DNA of 64,000 nucleotides from Chamaea fasciata (taxonomy: Eukaryota > Chordata > Aves > Passeriformes > Sylviidae). A program made the position numbers and the translations under genes. This document shows positions 46,387 to 57,900 of the stretch, piece after piece. Below the pieces are notes generated by a model. The model was not told where the DNA came from and did not search any database. It worked only from the letters and a program-made list of their open reading frames with translations. The stretch is from the NCBI GenBank assembly GCA_029207755.1, contig JARCOQ010000016.1, positions 4,841,001 through 4,905,000 of the forward strand, given 5' to 3'. Each line of letters begins with the position of its first letter. Position 1 is the stretch's first letter.

Positions 46387-48639
46387 ATTAGCTGATGTCT
46401 ACAGAAACTGAATTCACTTCCCCTTGGCTTACACACATTAACACCTAGAGAACATCCCTGTAGGGAACGTGTTAAGTAATGGATAACTTGGAGGGTTTCT
46501 GCTGCATTACAGAGAAATTTCCATTAACCTGAGAGTAAATGTGGATAACATGGTTTATGAATTTCTTAGTGGGCACTTTAACTGAGTTGTAAAATGCAGC
46601 AGTGTGAGATCACTTCAGATCATGCCATTACCAAGTTGCAGATCATCACATTAGAACTGAGCCGTGGTGACAGCTGTGAGTACCTGGAGTCAGCTCCTTC
46701 CAAAGCTTCAGTGCAAGAAATACCACAAGAAACATAATTAGGACTTTGAAAAATGCAGCTTATGATGCTGAATAAAGCATGAACTTGGCTGGTGTTTGCT
46801 TTGAAGCTTGAATAACACCTTATGTTTCAGCATTTGCTACACAAGATGTACCTTGATCAATATCAAACTGAGATGTCTTTCCCCACTCAACACTATCCCT
46901 GCACGTGCTGCTGGTGTCCATCAACAAATGCTACTCAAAAACTTCTTAACTAATCAAAAAACATGAATTTGGGAATTCACGTTGCACCAGTGTTCAGAAT
47001 GGAGGTGCATTTGCCAGACAAACTCTTGGTTTCGTTCCCTAATCAAAACAACACTTCCAGGGTCTGACAGGCAGCAGAGCTGCAGTTTGCTACCACTGAA
47101 ACATTCACTCAGTGCTGTTGGAAAGTAATCTCTGGGGGTGCAGCTCAGCTGATTTCTGTCACACACCCCCTCTTACACTGCTGCAAGGGGCCATGCAGGT
47201 TTCAATCCCAAAAGCCAGATCCTGTCCCTGCAGCCCCCCTGCACTGCCCACATCACAGTGACACAATCCCCCCCTTACAGAGGAGAAAAGTCCCTCCTCC
47301 CAGCCATAGGTGTGTCTAACAGGGCTGGATGCTTCTGCAAAATCTCAGTGATTTCTCAGAGCACCACTACAAAGGACACGTCTGTTACTGGTGGCAAGAT
47401 GAGCAAAAGAAACTTTAAATGCCATGTTATCATCAGACCATTCAGGAATCAAAAGATCCCTTAAATCAATACCTAAATCCCAATGCACTCCGTGCTGTAC
47501 TAGCATATAAGTTAGTGCAGTCTTTAAGACCAGACAATCTAGGCTTTTATTTTTTAATGCACTTCTTTTGCTATTCTACTTCTCCCATTACTGCTGTTCC
47601 CTGTTTGCCCTTTCTCTACTCAGCCCCACAAACTGGGACAATAAAGGCCACGAAAAATGTCTTTATGCTGCAAGGGTTTCATTTCTTAAAGTGGTGATCT
47701 TGTATTTAACGTACTTCAGGAAAGGCAGTTTCTCAGTCAGGTTTCACCCTTGCTGGTGAAGGAGAAAGATGTGTCTGAAGTTATTTACCTCTGGCCAAAA
47801 CACCTTTGCTGTGCATGTGGGAACTGGACCCTGCTTTTTCCTTCCAGAGGCAGCTAACCTACCTGGCACACATGCTTCTAGATATTATCCAGTCACATGA
47901 ATGTAATGAAGATGTTTTATTCCAAGCCTTTGGGTAAAGAGGCAAATAAAGGGAACCACTTCAGAGGGATTTTGGAGAGGACTGAAATCATGACTTCACA
48001 GACATCCTTGCCAATTATTCCCACTTAAGGAAAGAAGCAAAGTTTTAAATCCCAGCAAACAAGCTTTTCACCACTAAAACAAGACAACTTTTCATTTCCC
48101 AGCTCACACCTACAGAAATAATTTGAGGGCTGCTTGTGTATGGAGAATGCATTTTTCACACCTGATAGCAAATATGTTCTTCTGAAAACACAAAGCGTTC
48201 TCTGTGGCAATGTTTACTGTACATCCATTAGAGGAAGATTAATCATAAGGAGATAACTTTTGAAGGTGAGCTGTGTAGCACTTGGTTTGCACACTATTGT
48301 ACTGAGCATATGTTTTCTGCTACAGTTGACAGGTGGTACATTTTTTTTTATTCGAAACAATTAACATCAGGGTCAAAATGGTTGGATATCTTACTTTTCT
48401 GTTCCAGGTCTGGAAAAATGTAATTAAAAATAATAGACAGGTGCTTGCTTTTTTTTTTAACTGTGTGCATAAACAGCAGCTAAACTGGAAGGAAGCAAGT
48501 TACAGTCTTGATTTACCTCAAAAGGCAAATCCACACAGTGGAGCTGAAAAGCACTTTTCCCTCTCAGGTGGCACAAGACAACATCTTGCCGGGAAGTGTT
48601 AAAAAACTCCAACAACCCCCAAGCAGATGCAGGACTTCA

Positions 48640-48737
48640 CAAGACGGTTTAGTTGCCATGGTGGCACTCAGACAAAAGTTGGACTTTAGGATCTTGAAGG
48701 TCTTTTCCAACCTTAACAGTTCTATGACTCTGTGATA
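48640..48737 (+). mobile_element. CR1 LINE 3' end, 5'-truncated
   Basis: The sequence contains the hallmark CR1 3' untranslated end. TTTAGTTGCCATGGTGG, GTTGGACTTTAGGATCTTGA and GGTCTTTTCCAACCTTAACA are followed by the terminal octamer-type repeat TTCTATGACTCTGTGAT at 48720-48736. CR1 ends in short direct repeats of this kind instead of a poly-A tail. The copy is severely 5'-truncated, as most are, and lies on the + strand. Sequence left of about 48640 is no longer recognisable as CR1. Confidence 0.92.
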
Positions 48738-49271
48738 TTAGAAATTCATTAGTGTCTTTTAGCAGAGTGGGGGAACTGAGTTGTCTTATGGACAGAAGAG
48801 GCTCATTTCCCAGGGGTGTTTTAGCAAATCTTCCCTCTGGTAACTCCTGAATTTCTATGGCTGGTGTTTACTTGACCACTCACAGAGCAATAAGGAAGAT
48901 TGTAACTACTGTTTAACTTTGTTTCTTCTTTTTCTTCCCCAAAATATGCAAGAAGTAAGCATAGAATTATATTTTTTCTTCCTGTTCTAAATACTCCTTG
49001 AGGATTCTGTTGCTTCTAAAACCCTAGGCAACATTTCCTTTGAAAATCTTCCCTGATTTTACCAAGTCCTTTGATTATAGAGAACAGACCACAACCCTTG
49101 CAATATGTCAGCAGGTGTCCCCTCTTTGCCTATTACTCATATAAATGAATAAAAAAGTGTGTATAAATATCTTTCAAAATTCCAGATTATAGGAGGTTTG
49201 AAAATCTGCAAGGTCTGCTCTTTCAAAAGGAAGGGGGGTTGTCTACTTTCTCCTAAAAGGAACTGGATTTT

Positions 49272-49350
49272 TGTCTTTTTTTTTTTCCCTTCAATTAAAA
49301 AAAAAATTTAAAAAAATAAAGAAAAACAAAAGGAGAAGAAATGAAAAGGA
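49272..49350 (+). repeat. T-rich then A-rich tract
   Basis: A T run (GTCTTTTTTTTTTT) is followed within 10 bp by A10, TTT, A7 and then interrupted A/G-rich sequence. The facing T and A runs could fold back on each other. No element is recognised. Confidence 0.85.
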
Positions 49351-50384
49351 AAAAATCCTCAAACAAAGCCGTTGTGGAAATGAGTAATAAGGGTAGTTTT
49401 AGAAGAATATTTTAAGGGGATTTTTATTTCCAGGGATCCTTACATTCTTTGGTTTACTAAAATGAACTCTTTAAACTAATGGCTAAGTAGAAAGTTAGTA
49501 AAATACTCAGTTAATTACAGATTATTCTCCAGTCTAAAGCACTTGCAGACTAAATTGAACCAGTACCTTAAGTGCACTTCTATCATCTAGTGCAGACAGA
49601 AATGAGATTAAAGTCCCCATCAAACTAAAATCTCCCCCAGTTCATTCGAGCTTATTTACTTGATTGGGAAAAATTTGTAGCCACTACAGAGAAATCTATA
49701 ACATGAAACTAATCTAAGAGAATAAATCTCTAAGCAAAGCTGGCCATTGAATTGCCATATTATGGTCATTCCAACCAAAATGAATTTTAACAGTTGTGCT
49801 GATTTATGCATTGAACTACCTGAAACTAGAATAAAGGCTAGTGCCTTAGTAATGCACATTGCTAGAGATGTGAGAAGATAAACATCAGTGTAATATTTAG
49901 CATGGAACCTCTATTAATGCAGCTATTAGAACCATTAATTATGTCCACTGCTCTGTGATTTCTTAACCAGTTCCAATGCAGTATGGCTATTACCATTGTT
50001 CAGATTTATTTCCTGGCTTAATGTCTTATTTGAAATTTTAATTTCAAGCCATTTTGAACTCAGCATATAAACTGTCATTTCAGAAAGCATGTTCATTACA
50101 TTATAGAAATGCTTAGAAATTTTGTCATTCTCTGAGCTACAATCCAGCTTTTCAACCACACACCCTGATTTTCCCATTATTTAAGAAATGTTCATAAATT
50201 AAAAAAAAAAAAGCCTCAAGTTTATTTAAAGGTAATTTTTTTTCACAGGGATCATTTGCCTTATTTAAGTTGATTTTATTTAATTTTGGCTTTTACGAGG
50301 ACCAAGGTATTCTGTGTAGAGGAGTAATAAATACTTGTGTCTGGCTGTGTCAGTCACTGGTGGCTGATGACTCAGGGGAAAGCA

Positions 50385-50480
50385 GAATAAGAATATCCTG
50401 AGCTGGAAGGGACCCACGAGGACCATCCAAGTTGAGCTCTTGGCCCTTCCCGGGATGCCCCAACAATCCCACCAGGGCTG
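50385..50480 (-). mobile_element. CR1 LINE 3' end, reverse orientation
   Basis: On the + strand the sequence reads GAATATCCTGAGCTGGAAGG, then GACCCACGAGGACCATCCAAG, GAGCTCTTGGCCCTTCC and GGATGCCCCAACAATCCCACC. This is the reverse complement of a CR1 3' region of the type common in bird genomes. Its 3' end lies to the left at about 50385, where the terminal AGAATAAGAATAT is a degraded form of the usual repeat. The match fades near 50480, so this copy is under 100 bp and 5'-truncated. It faces the + strand CR1 at 48.7 kb. Confidence 0.9.
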
Positions 50481-50634
50481 AGGACACTGGCACAGACCCT
50501 CACAGACCCTGCCCTGCCCATGCCTCAAACTCAACAACCTCCCTTGCAGGTGAGGCTGAAATCACTCCCAGTGCGGGGCAGGAGTCCTCAGGACCTGTTC
50601 CTCCAGTTGCAAATTCACAATTTAACCCAACATC

Positions 50635-51333
50635 TCAAGGGAATTCCTGCATCTGGCTGTGAGAGGCCAATGTGGCAACGAGGAGAAAATTCACCTTGAT
50701 GGGCTGTTTGGGAGTGACCAATTCCTTCTGCTCACAGCAGCCAATTCCATGCCCAGACCACTTTGCTGCTTTACAGCACCCAAACCACCCTGATCTTTTT
50801 CCAAATTCAAATGCATGTGGCGACAGATAATTCTTAAGAATCCTTAAAATAAGGCCAAACATTTTTGCTTCAAGTAAAGGCATGGGACTTCTGGGAGAGA
50901 TAAAGTCTTTCCCTTTCGTGGAGCTCACCAGCACGCTGCAGTGTGAAGGAACTGCAGGAACACGAATCTTTGCATAAATCACTGTGATCTGTCTCTCACC
51001 AGGCAGCTCTCCCTCACCCAGCACATGATAACACGGCTGACATTTCTTTTTTATTCCCCAGGGCATTCTGAAGCCAATCAACCTGTTGCACAGATTAATG
51101 GGATCATCCATTAATGGAAGGAACATCCTGACTGGTAGAAAACCTGAAACAATGATTTTGCTGTATCTTCGTATTTTAAGTGCAAGGTATGAACATACAG
51201 TGTTGAGGAAAAAAAATATTGAGAAAAGCAAAATTTTAGATGAATAATGACTGAATCCAGAAGCCCTGGTGTTATGGCACATTGCTTTTGAGTGTGCACA
51301 GCTAAAATACACTCCTGCTAATAAGACTCTCAA
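50635..51333 (-). other. 232-codon open frame, no recognised family; probably not a gene
   Basis: The frame starts at ATG 51333 and stops at 50635, just right of the reverse-oriented CR1 piece. It is not CR1 protein in any part I recognise. The N-terminal part has hydrophobic stretches (SKILLFSIFFFLNTVCSYLA) that could mimic a signal anchor, but Phe/Ile-rich runs arise easily from A/T-rich antisense DNA. A second - strand frame (51111-51299) is open inside it. No splice or promoter context supports it. Confidence 0.1.
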
Positions 51334-53820
51334 AAGTCAAGTTTTTCTCACCCACTCACACTGTGCTTCCAAAAATCTGATTTTTTCACGATACCACCTC
51401 TGTTGATGTGACCCGAGGAGCTTGAGGCAGCTCGTACATTATGATTTAAGCAGTAACACATGAGATTAGGGATCTAATCAATTATTCTTGCATTAGAACA
51501 CCCACCAGGAGGAGAAAGGACATCTCAGGCCCGTTGATCTCAATGGGCTTGATGCATTTCATCTGTTTGAACGAGTGTTTTTACAGATCATAGGATGGTG
51601 TCCAAGATGCTCCTCACTGGTACTCACTGAAATGAAGAGCTCTCTTAGTTTTACAATTGCCTTGGGACTCCAGGAAAACATTTTTGGAGTAATTACCTTT
51701 CAAATGGAGGTGTGTGTGCATGTGTGTGCGCAGATTTCATTTTCCACCTTTTATGTAACAGAAGGCCACAATCTAGCCCAAAAGAGACAGGAAACCTCAA
51801 TTGGAAAAGTAATTCTCCTACCACTCAGCAACTCATAGGAGCTCTACATTCCAGTTTTGGAGCTTTTACATGGTGGGTGAGAGTTTTCTCTGAAGTGGTC
51901 AAGCTGGCTGTAGGGACAGTAAACTCCAAAGCTTGTTACCCACCAGACACCTAATTCACAGAAATGAAAGGAATAACCATGTTAAAAAATGCATTACTTG
52001 AATACTTTCACTCGGAGCAGAAGAATCTCCATCATTTTCCCCAGATTTAAATCCCGATTTGTCTCTTGCCAACTATTTCAAAGCAAGCTTCTTATTGAAA
52101 AAAAACCAGGAACTGCAAAAAAGGTTTCATAGAAATTTATCCTGCCTATCCAGAACAGCTCAAGTAATTGAACTATTTTCTCCATAGAATCTGCCAAGGC
52201 AAATAGTCTGTACCATGGGATAATGATCCACATCTCAGACTGGAATGAAACTGAGATGAGAGCAGAAAAGAGAGAAAATGGATATGGTCCAATTATTGTA
52301 GTTCTAAAGAAGAGGAGCAAATAACCATGATATTATTTTTGCATCATTAAATATGCTTTAATGTAGAAAACCATGTTTTAAGAGGATCCTCTGGTCAGAG
52401 CAATGTAACATAAGCCATCAGACTTCACTTTGAATTCTGATTATGATCCTAATGAAGTGCTCTGACTTAAGGGCACAACCTGTGCTAGGACAAAACCTTT
52501 TTGGGTCTGTTTTGACTGGAAACCACAGGATCCTATTGTCTCACTTGAAAACTTGTTATCAGGGATATTCCAACTCAGATTAAAAGTGTGCTTTCCTTCT
52601 TAGCATTTGCCTGATTCCATCTTTCAGCTACTGCCTCCTGCAAACCCCACTGCTTAGTTTTGGCACAGAATAAAATAGAAATAGAAGACAAAACAGAAAT
52701 AAATCCGTAATTTATGAGCCCTTGTGTATAAAATGCACATCCCCTGACCAGAAAAAGCTTTGCTCAGTATCTCTGTCCCAGCCTGAAAACCACTCGTGGA
52801 GCCTTTGGTGCTCTCCAGAGCTAAACCCCAGCCTTTGACTCCTCAGCAGAGCAGGCAGGGCTGTCAGCCCCTGTAAAGCAGCATCATGACAACACTTGTT
52901 TTCTGCACACAGGAGCACACAAGGCAGCCCCCAGTGAAGTGCAGCATTATGTAAGAAGGAGACTTGTACCAGAGTCTTGAAGAGAGCACGCACATCCCTG
53001 AGCACGGGAGGGGGAAAACAGTGAGGCCTGAAGGGGAGTCTGGGCTCAAAAATACTGTTTTCCATAAAAAATGCAGCTGGAAGACCCACAGCTCTGCATG
53101 GCATAAGGGGTTCAAAGCCTTCTGCATCCACTGCACCCCAGGCCAGCAGGGAGCAAGCCCAGCTTCCCGAAATTGCCAGGCTCTGGCACTGAGGATCCAG
53201 CCTGTGCTGCTCTGCTGCCCTTCTTCCTGCAAGGGACACAACACTCAGGACTTTCTGCAGCAGAGAGCAGCTCTCCTGCTCTGTTCCAGAGCCCATCCCA
53301 CTGGAACACAGGTGCCGTGGGCTTCACCCTGTGCCACCCTGCACTGCCCATCTCCTCTGACAGCCCTGGCCAGGCTCGCAGGCTCTCTGTGCCTGTAAAC
53401 AACCCCTCCTCTGCCCTCCCCTCGCCTTCCCCCAATAACTTTTCCTCTTCTGACACACTCTGCAAGTGTTATTGCAAATAAAATTCACACAAAGACACTC
53501 CCCAACCCCATCAAGCCCCCTTGAGCTCTCATTCTGACATTTCACACAAGAAATGCTCTTTGGCCCAAGAATGCCACAAATCAATAAGCACTATTTGAGC
53601 TGAGTATCTGTAGTGTTTCATGTAGGCTGTAGCAACTTCAAACTGTAACGAATGAGCTGGAGCTGTTTTGTCACCATTTATTATGTTGATTGTGTATTTA
53701 TTCCTTGAAGCAGGATTTTGCTTAATGTTCTGTTCTTTGGAAAAGCCTGGCAGCTGGTCTAAATGAGTTATAGACCCATTTGCCACCAAATCAAAGCCCA
53801 GAGCCAGATCAAAGCCAGAT

Positions 53821-53836
53821 AAAAAAAAAAAAAAAA
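53821..53836 (+). repeat. Poly-A tract (16 A)
   Basis: This run of 16 A is preceded by the small duplication AGCCAGATCAAAGCCAGAT (53802-53820). The duplication is too short to be the body of a retroposon. Confidence 0.85.
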
Positions 53837-53899
53837 TCATTTTTCTGTCACAAACTGGATGGCTTCTTCTCTGCCCTGTAAATAAAATTGATATTATTT

Positions 53900-54400
53900 C
53901 ATCCAACTTCTATTTTCTCCTGATCAAAATATGATTATGTCTAATGCTATCCTGTCCAGGGCACTGAAGTTATACGAGATGTGAAAGCTTATTGATGTAT
54001 TCAATTACTGGATGCTGCTCCATTGTCTGCTGAGCAGAGATGCTCAGTTATCGGTTCTTTAGAGCTGTACATTTCTGCCTAACAAAGTCATAACTCCCAC
54101 AATTACCTGCCTGATGGATGGAAAACAGAAATATCTCATGAGTCCAATGCTGTTATCGGCTCCTCTCCATCTCTAAAATTGCTTTATATTAATGAGATTA
54201 GGGTTGTGAAAGAGGTGGCACAAGATTTAATTATTTATATTTTTTTCCCCCTGTGCTAGCGACACGCTCATGTTTCTTGATCTGCATAATGATTTTTCTA
54301 TAGTACAGCGTTTCCCCGGTAAGAACCAGATGAAATGTGAAAAGCAATGAAACATAACCTTTCTAAAGGCTTATGTAACTAAAGCTTGCATCTGTATTTT
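53900..54400. other. Candidate conserved non-coding element
   Basis: This is a 500-bp stretch without repeats. It has many homeodomain/POU-type strings (TTATTGATGTATTCAATTACTGG near 53989, TATTAATGAGATTAGGG near 54187, GATTTAATTATTTATA near 54223, CTGCATAATGATTTTTC near 54281) and isolated CpGs (GCGACACGCTC, CAGCGTTTCCCCGG) kept in CpG-poor DNA. The texture is strongly enhancer-like. Conservation cannot be shown from one sequence. Confidence 0.27.
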
Positions 54401-57400
54401 TCCCCTCCATCTAAACATCTAACCCTTACACCACAATGGTTGTCACAAAGCTCCTTAGCAGAACCCGCTCTGAAAATATAGAAATGACACCATTGCATTT
54501 AATTAGGCTGAAACACACAGAGTAATTCTCAGGAGAGGGTTGCATCGACTGCAGGTAGTCACACTGTTTATAAACATCTTGAAATTCAGTGACATTTTTC
54601 TCTCTGTAGCTTTCCACCAACAACTGCCCATGCTTTAAAACAGGACTGAGTAATGAGTTGGCATATGCAAAATCCTGCTCTCCAAATGCCAGTGCACTCT
54701 CACCTATACTTTTTCCCCAGGAAATCTAGTTGGAATCTATGCAACTGCTGGTAGTGTATTTTTACCTCTTCCTTGGGCTTGCAAGATATTTTTTCATCAA
54801 AAAGAGACACTTTCTCTTACTACAATTTACTGTGACGAGAGACGAGGAGAGGTATTTTCCACAGGGTTGTTCTGGGATGTTATCCCTGCAGAAAGCACTC
54901 AGATTTTAATATAAACAATATAGCTGCGATACACTACAACTGCCCTAAAGGCTGTTGAAGCTGCTTCTGTGTTTATTATTTGTGCTACACAAGAAAGCAT
55001 TTCAGCTTCATCATCACTAAACACAGCAAGTTCCAATCCCACAAGGAAGAAGATACTGTGCAAGTCAAGCAGGTGAAGATTATTCTGTATGTGTAGCAAC
55101 CAGAAAAAAAATCTGGTCCAAACTGGGCTGTTTAGAAATTCTGATGCTCCCTGAAGCATGCAGCAAAAATATTTGCCCAAGTGAGAGATTCAATTTTCCC
55201 TCCTACACACTTAGCAATAGGTGATCTCGACATGGTCCAGCCCAGGGTGCAGTTTTGATGCTCAGGCTCCCTTGGCACCTCGGGAGTTATTGGATCATTC
55301 AGCACCTCCTTTTGGCACTCCTGACTGTCTATTCATGCAATTGGTGACATTTAATTCATCACCCTCAGCTCCCAGGAGGTGGAATTAGGGAGCTCTTCAG
55401 AGGTGACTGCACGGCCCCGTGTCCCTCCCAGCTGCTCGTCTCCCTCTCCAGCGGGGCGTCCTCCAGAAGAAAGGGGTTAAAGTGTCACTGCCACGCAGAT
55501 GATTTCCAGCAGTATCTCTCCCTCCCAGCTCATCATTCTGTAGCAGTCTGACTGCTGTCACCCTCCTTTTATTATATACAGCAGATGACAGGAGCAATCT
55601 TTAGTTCAGAGATGACAGTTTGTGTTATAAAGATCTGAGAATGATGTAAGCAGTGCTGCTTGACATCACTGGCACACAGCTTGAGGTAACCCACACCACT
55701 GCCAGTGATAACCACAGCTTCCCTTTAGACCCTACCTTTATTTGGGGTATCATTTGTTTTAATACAGCCTTTTTGCCAGTTTTCGGTCTGTTGAATGTTT
55801 AGGAGGGAAATCAGTTACACTTAAAAATCTACACTGCATTTCATACTGAAAGGCAAATAGACATTTTTCAGATCAGAGCAGTTTAAGCAGTATAGATAAA
55901 ATCCTGGGGCAGCAGCTTTTAACACTAGACATCTGCATTTATTTACTGATTAGTGACTTTACACTTACACTTTTCTCCGTATCTTAAATAGTGCTCCCTT
56001 CTTTACTCAGGAACCTGTAACTCTACTGGAAGAAGCTGAGAACCAAGACAACTCATCAGTAATTGTTTAGAAAGCATATGTTAGCATGTGAAGTGGAACT
56101 ACTTATGACATTTTCAAAAAGCTATGAATAATCACATATCATTAAAAGTGTTGATTGAGACAGTGCTTTGCCATGACATTTTTAATCTGTGGCATAAGTA
56201 AATGCACAATCTCTCTAGCAAAAGGAAAAAAAATCTGGATTTCATACCCCAAATTTTTCTGTCTGCTGTATCCTAGATGTAAAATAAAGAAAAGGAAGGA
56301 GTTGCTGGCGAATCTAATAGCAAAACCTCCACTGGTTTCAGTGGGATCAGGTTTACTGCAGCTGTGGTAATTTCCTAAAAAAATAAAGGAGTACCTGTTG
56401 CCCTCAGAAGGGAGATTAAGGCTTCCTTTCCATTCACACATGGAATCTTTGGGTAGCTCTACACTCTTCACATTAAAAAGCTGCTTTATTTGCTGAATTC
56501 AGAACATCAGCCTGCTCTTAGTTGAGTAAGGAAAACAGTAGTTTCGTGTAATGTACACACTGGGAATAAATCTACTGGTTTAGAGAAATGGTTAAGACTC
56601 AAGAGTGTGGGAAGTAGAAAGAATAGAATTTAGTCAGCACAACACAGGGGCGAACTGGAGCACCAGAACACAGAGCAAGCTCCTCATACCCCATGTGGTG
56701 GGAGCTGATGGATTTACCACCTCTGCAGACGTCACATACCGTGGATGAACTCAGCATTCTGAGCTGCCATTTCAAACAGACCTGATGGGCACCAAGATCC
56801 TACTTATTTCCAAACATGTCTACTCTAAACAGGAAACCACTGCCTGGGAAGAGGCAGTAATTTCTGAGCTGTTTCCTTAGTGACCAACAGGAATGAAATA
56901 AAAGACATTGTACAGAACAGTGTTTCATATCCTGAACACCAGGCAGCAGTATTTTAAGGGAGTTTAATTCCTGCAAAGTTAAACTGACTATTTTAAAATT
57001 AAAAACTAGTAACAGGGATGCTGCATGTGCTGCTAACGCTCCTGAAAGTAATATGCTAAAGCATATTCCACTGGGTTGTAATCTAGTTGGAAGTACTTTA
57101 GGCTGGATTTTATTGCTGAAGTTTATGTGCTCCACCACTATACTCAAAGAAATGGCCAGAAACCCCTGCCCTATCCTCCCAAGCCTGAAAATATTTATAA
57201 TAGAATCACACACCCTTATTCTCCATGAGACCACAGCACCACTGGAATGAGGGCAGAATATTGGTCAAACAAAAGGGCTCCACCAGACCTTCATAGGAGT
57301 GTTCAGTCTGGACTTTAGGAAAAAAACACTGTTTCTCACTAGGATTTCTGGGTAACTTCCACAGGAAACTTCAGTCCAGGATGACAACTGATTAACTCTC

Positions 57401-57900
57401 TCCAGCTGGAAAAGTCTGCCAAAATCTCAAGCAACTGAAAATGGGATGCACAGTACTACTTAAGGCTGACCAATGTTTCCCATAGCTGTTAAGAAGCAGC
57501 CTTTCCATATTAAATTCTGTACTCTAAATTTTTGAATCATTTGACTTCTCGGTTGTATTTTAAAGCCAGTAGCACAGTTACAGATGTGCCTGGTTCCGAG
57601 AAGGTGCAAGATATCAAAATATATTGAGGTGAATAAGAAATGAGAAATGCACACACTAAAATAAATTCTCAGCAATGTTTTCTACGTGCCATTCATTTCA
57701 GACCTAATCCAAAATTCACTGAATTCAGAAGAATTGTATTCATTATATTTGGATAAAGCCATTAATTATGAAACGTACTTCTGCTTCCGAGCATGCTCTG
57801 ATTAAACACAAAAACATATCCACATCTCATAAGGAACAAATAGTCAAAGCAAACATTTTACAAGCTTTATTTACAAGATCTATGCAGTCAACACCAAGCA

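Larger units (their letters stand above)
37038..48590. other. Gene-free unique DNA, right of centre
   Basis: I see no supportable gene. The stretch has a four-copy 20-bp tandem repeat at 37961-38040, a 13-bp direct repeat at 38419-38450, two perfect CRE palindromes (37224-37231 and 43789-43796), a regulatory-looking block at 44650-45080 and an A-rich tract at 46307-46386. A GC-richer patch at 39.9-40.4 kb has overlapping short frames on both strands but no recognisable exon. The 179-codon - strand frame at 43315-43854 overlaps + strand frames and matches nothing known. Confidence 0.65.
48738..57900. other. Gene-free DNA with CR1 remnant and enhancer-like block
   Basis: I see no supportable gene. 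Contents are an A/T-rich tract at 49272-49350, a CR1 3' end at 50385-50480, a 232-codon open frame on the - strand (50635-51333), a GC-richer patch at 52.7-53.5 kb with open frames on both strands, a 16-A tract at 53821-53836 and a regulatory-looking block at 53900-54400. The GC-richer patch and a smaller one at 55.38-55.50 kb show no recognisable exon or CpG island. Confidence 0.65.

Noticed and set aside
50490..50640. Extension of the reverse CR1 fragment to 50640
   Set aside because: After about 50480 the sequence no longer follows the CR1 order I know. The small CACAGACCCT duplication there looks local.
52712..53500. Exon in the GC-richer patch with a 194-codon - strand frame and 144-codon + frame
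   Set aside because: Both strands are open over the same bases, the products match no family, and no splice-site pair brackets either frame.
57195..57215. ATAGAATCACACA as a CR1 3' end
   Set aside because: Only the first bases fit. No GGTTGGAAGGGA-type sequence follows within 30 bp.
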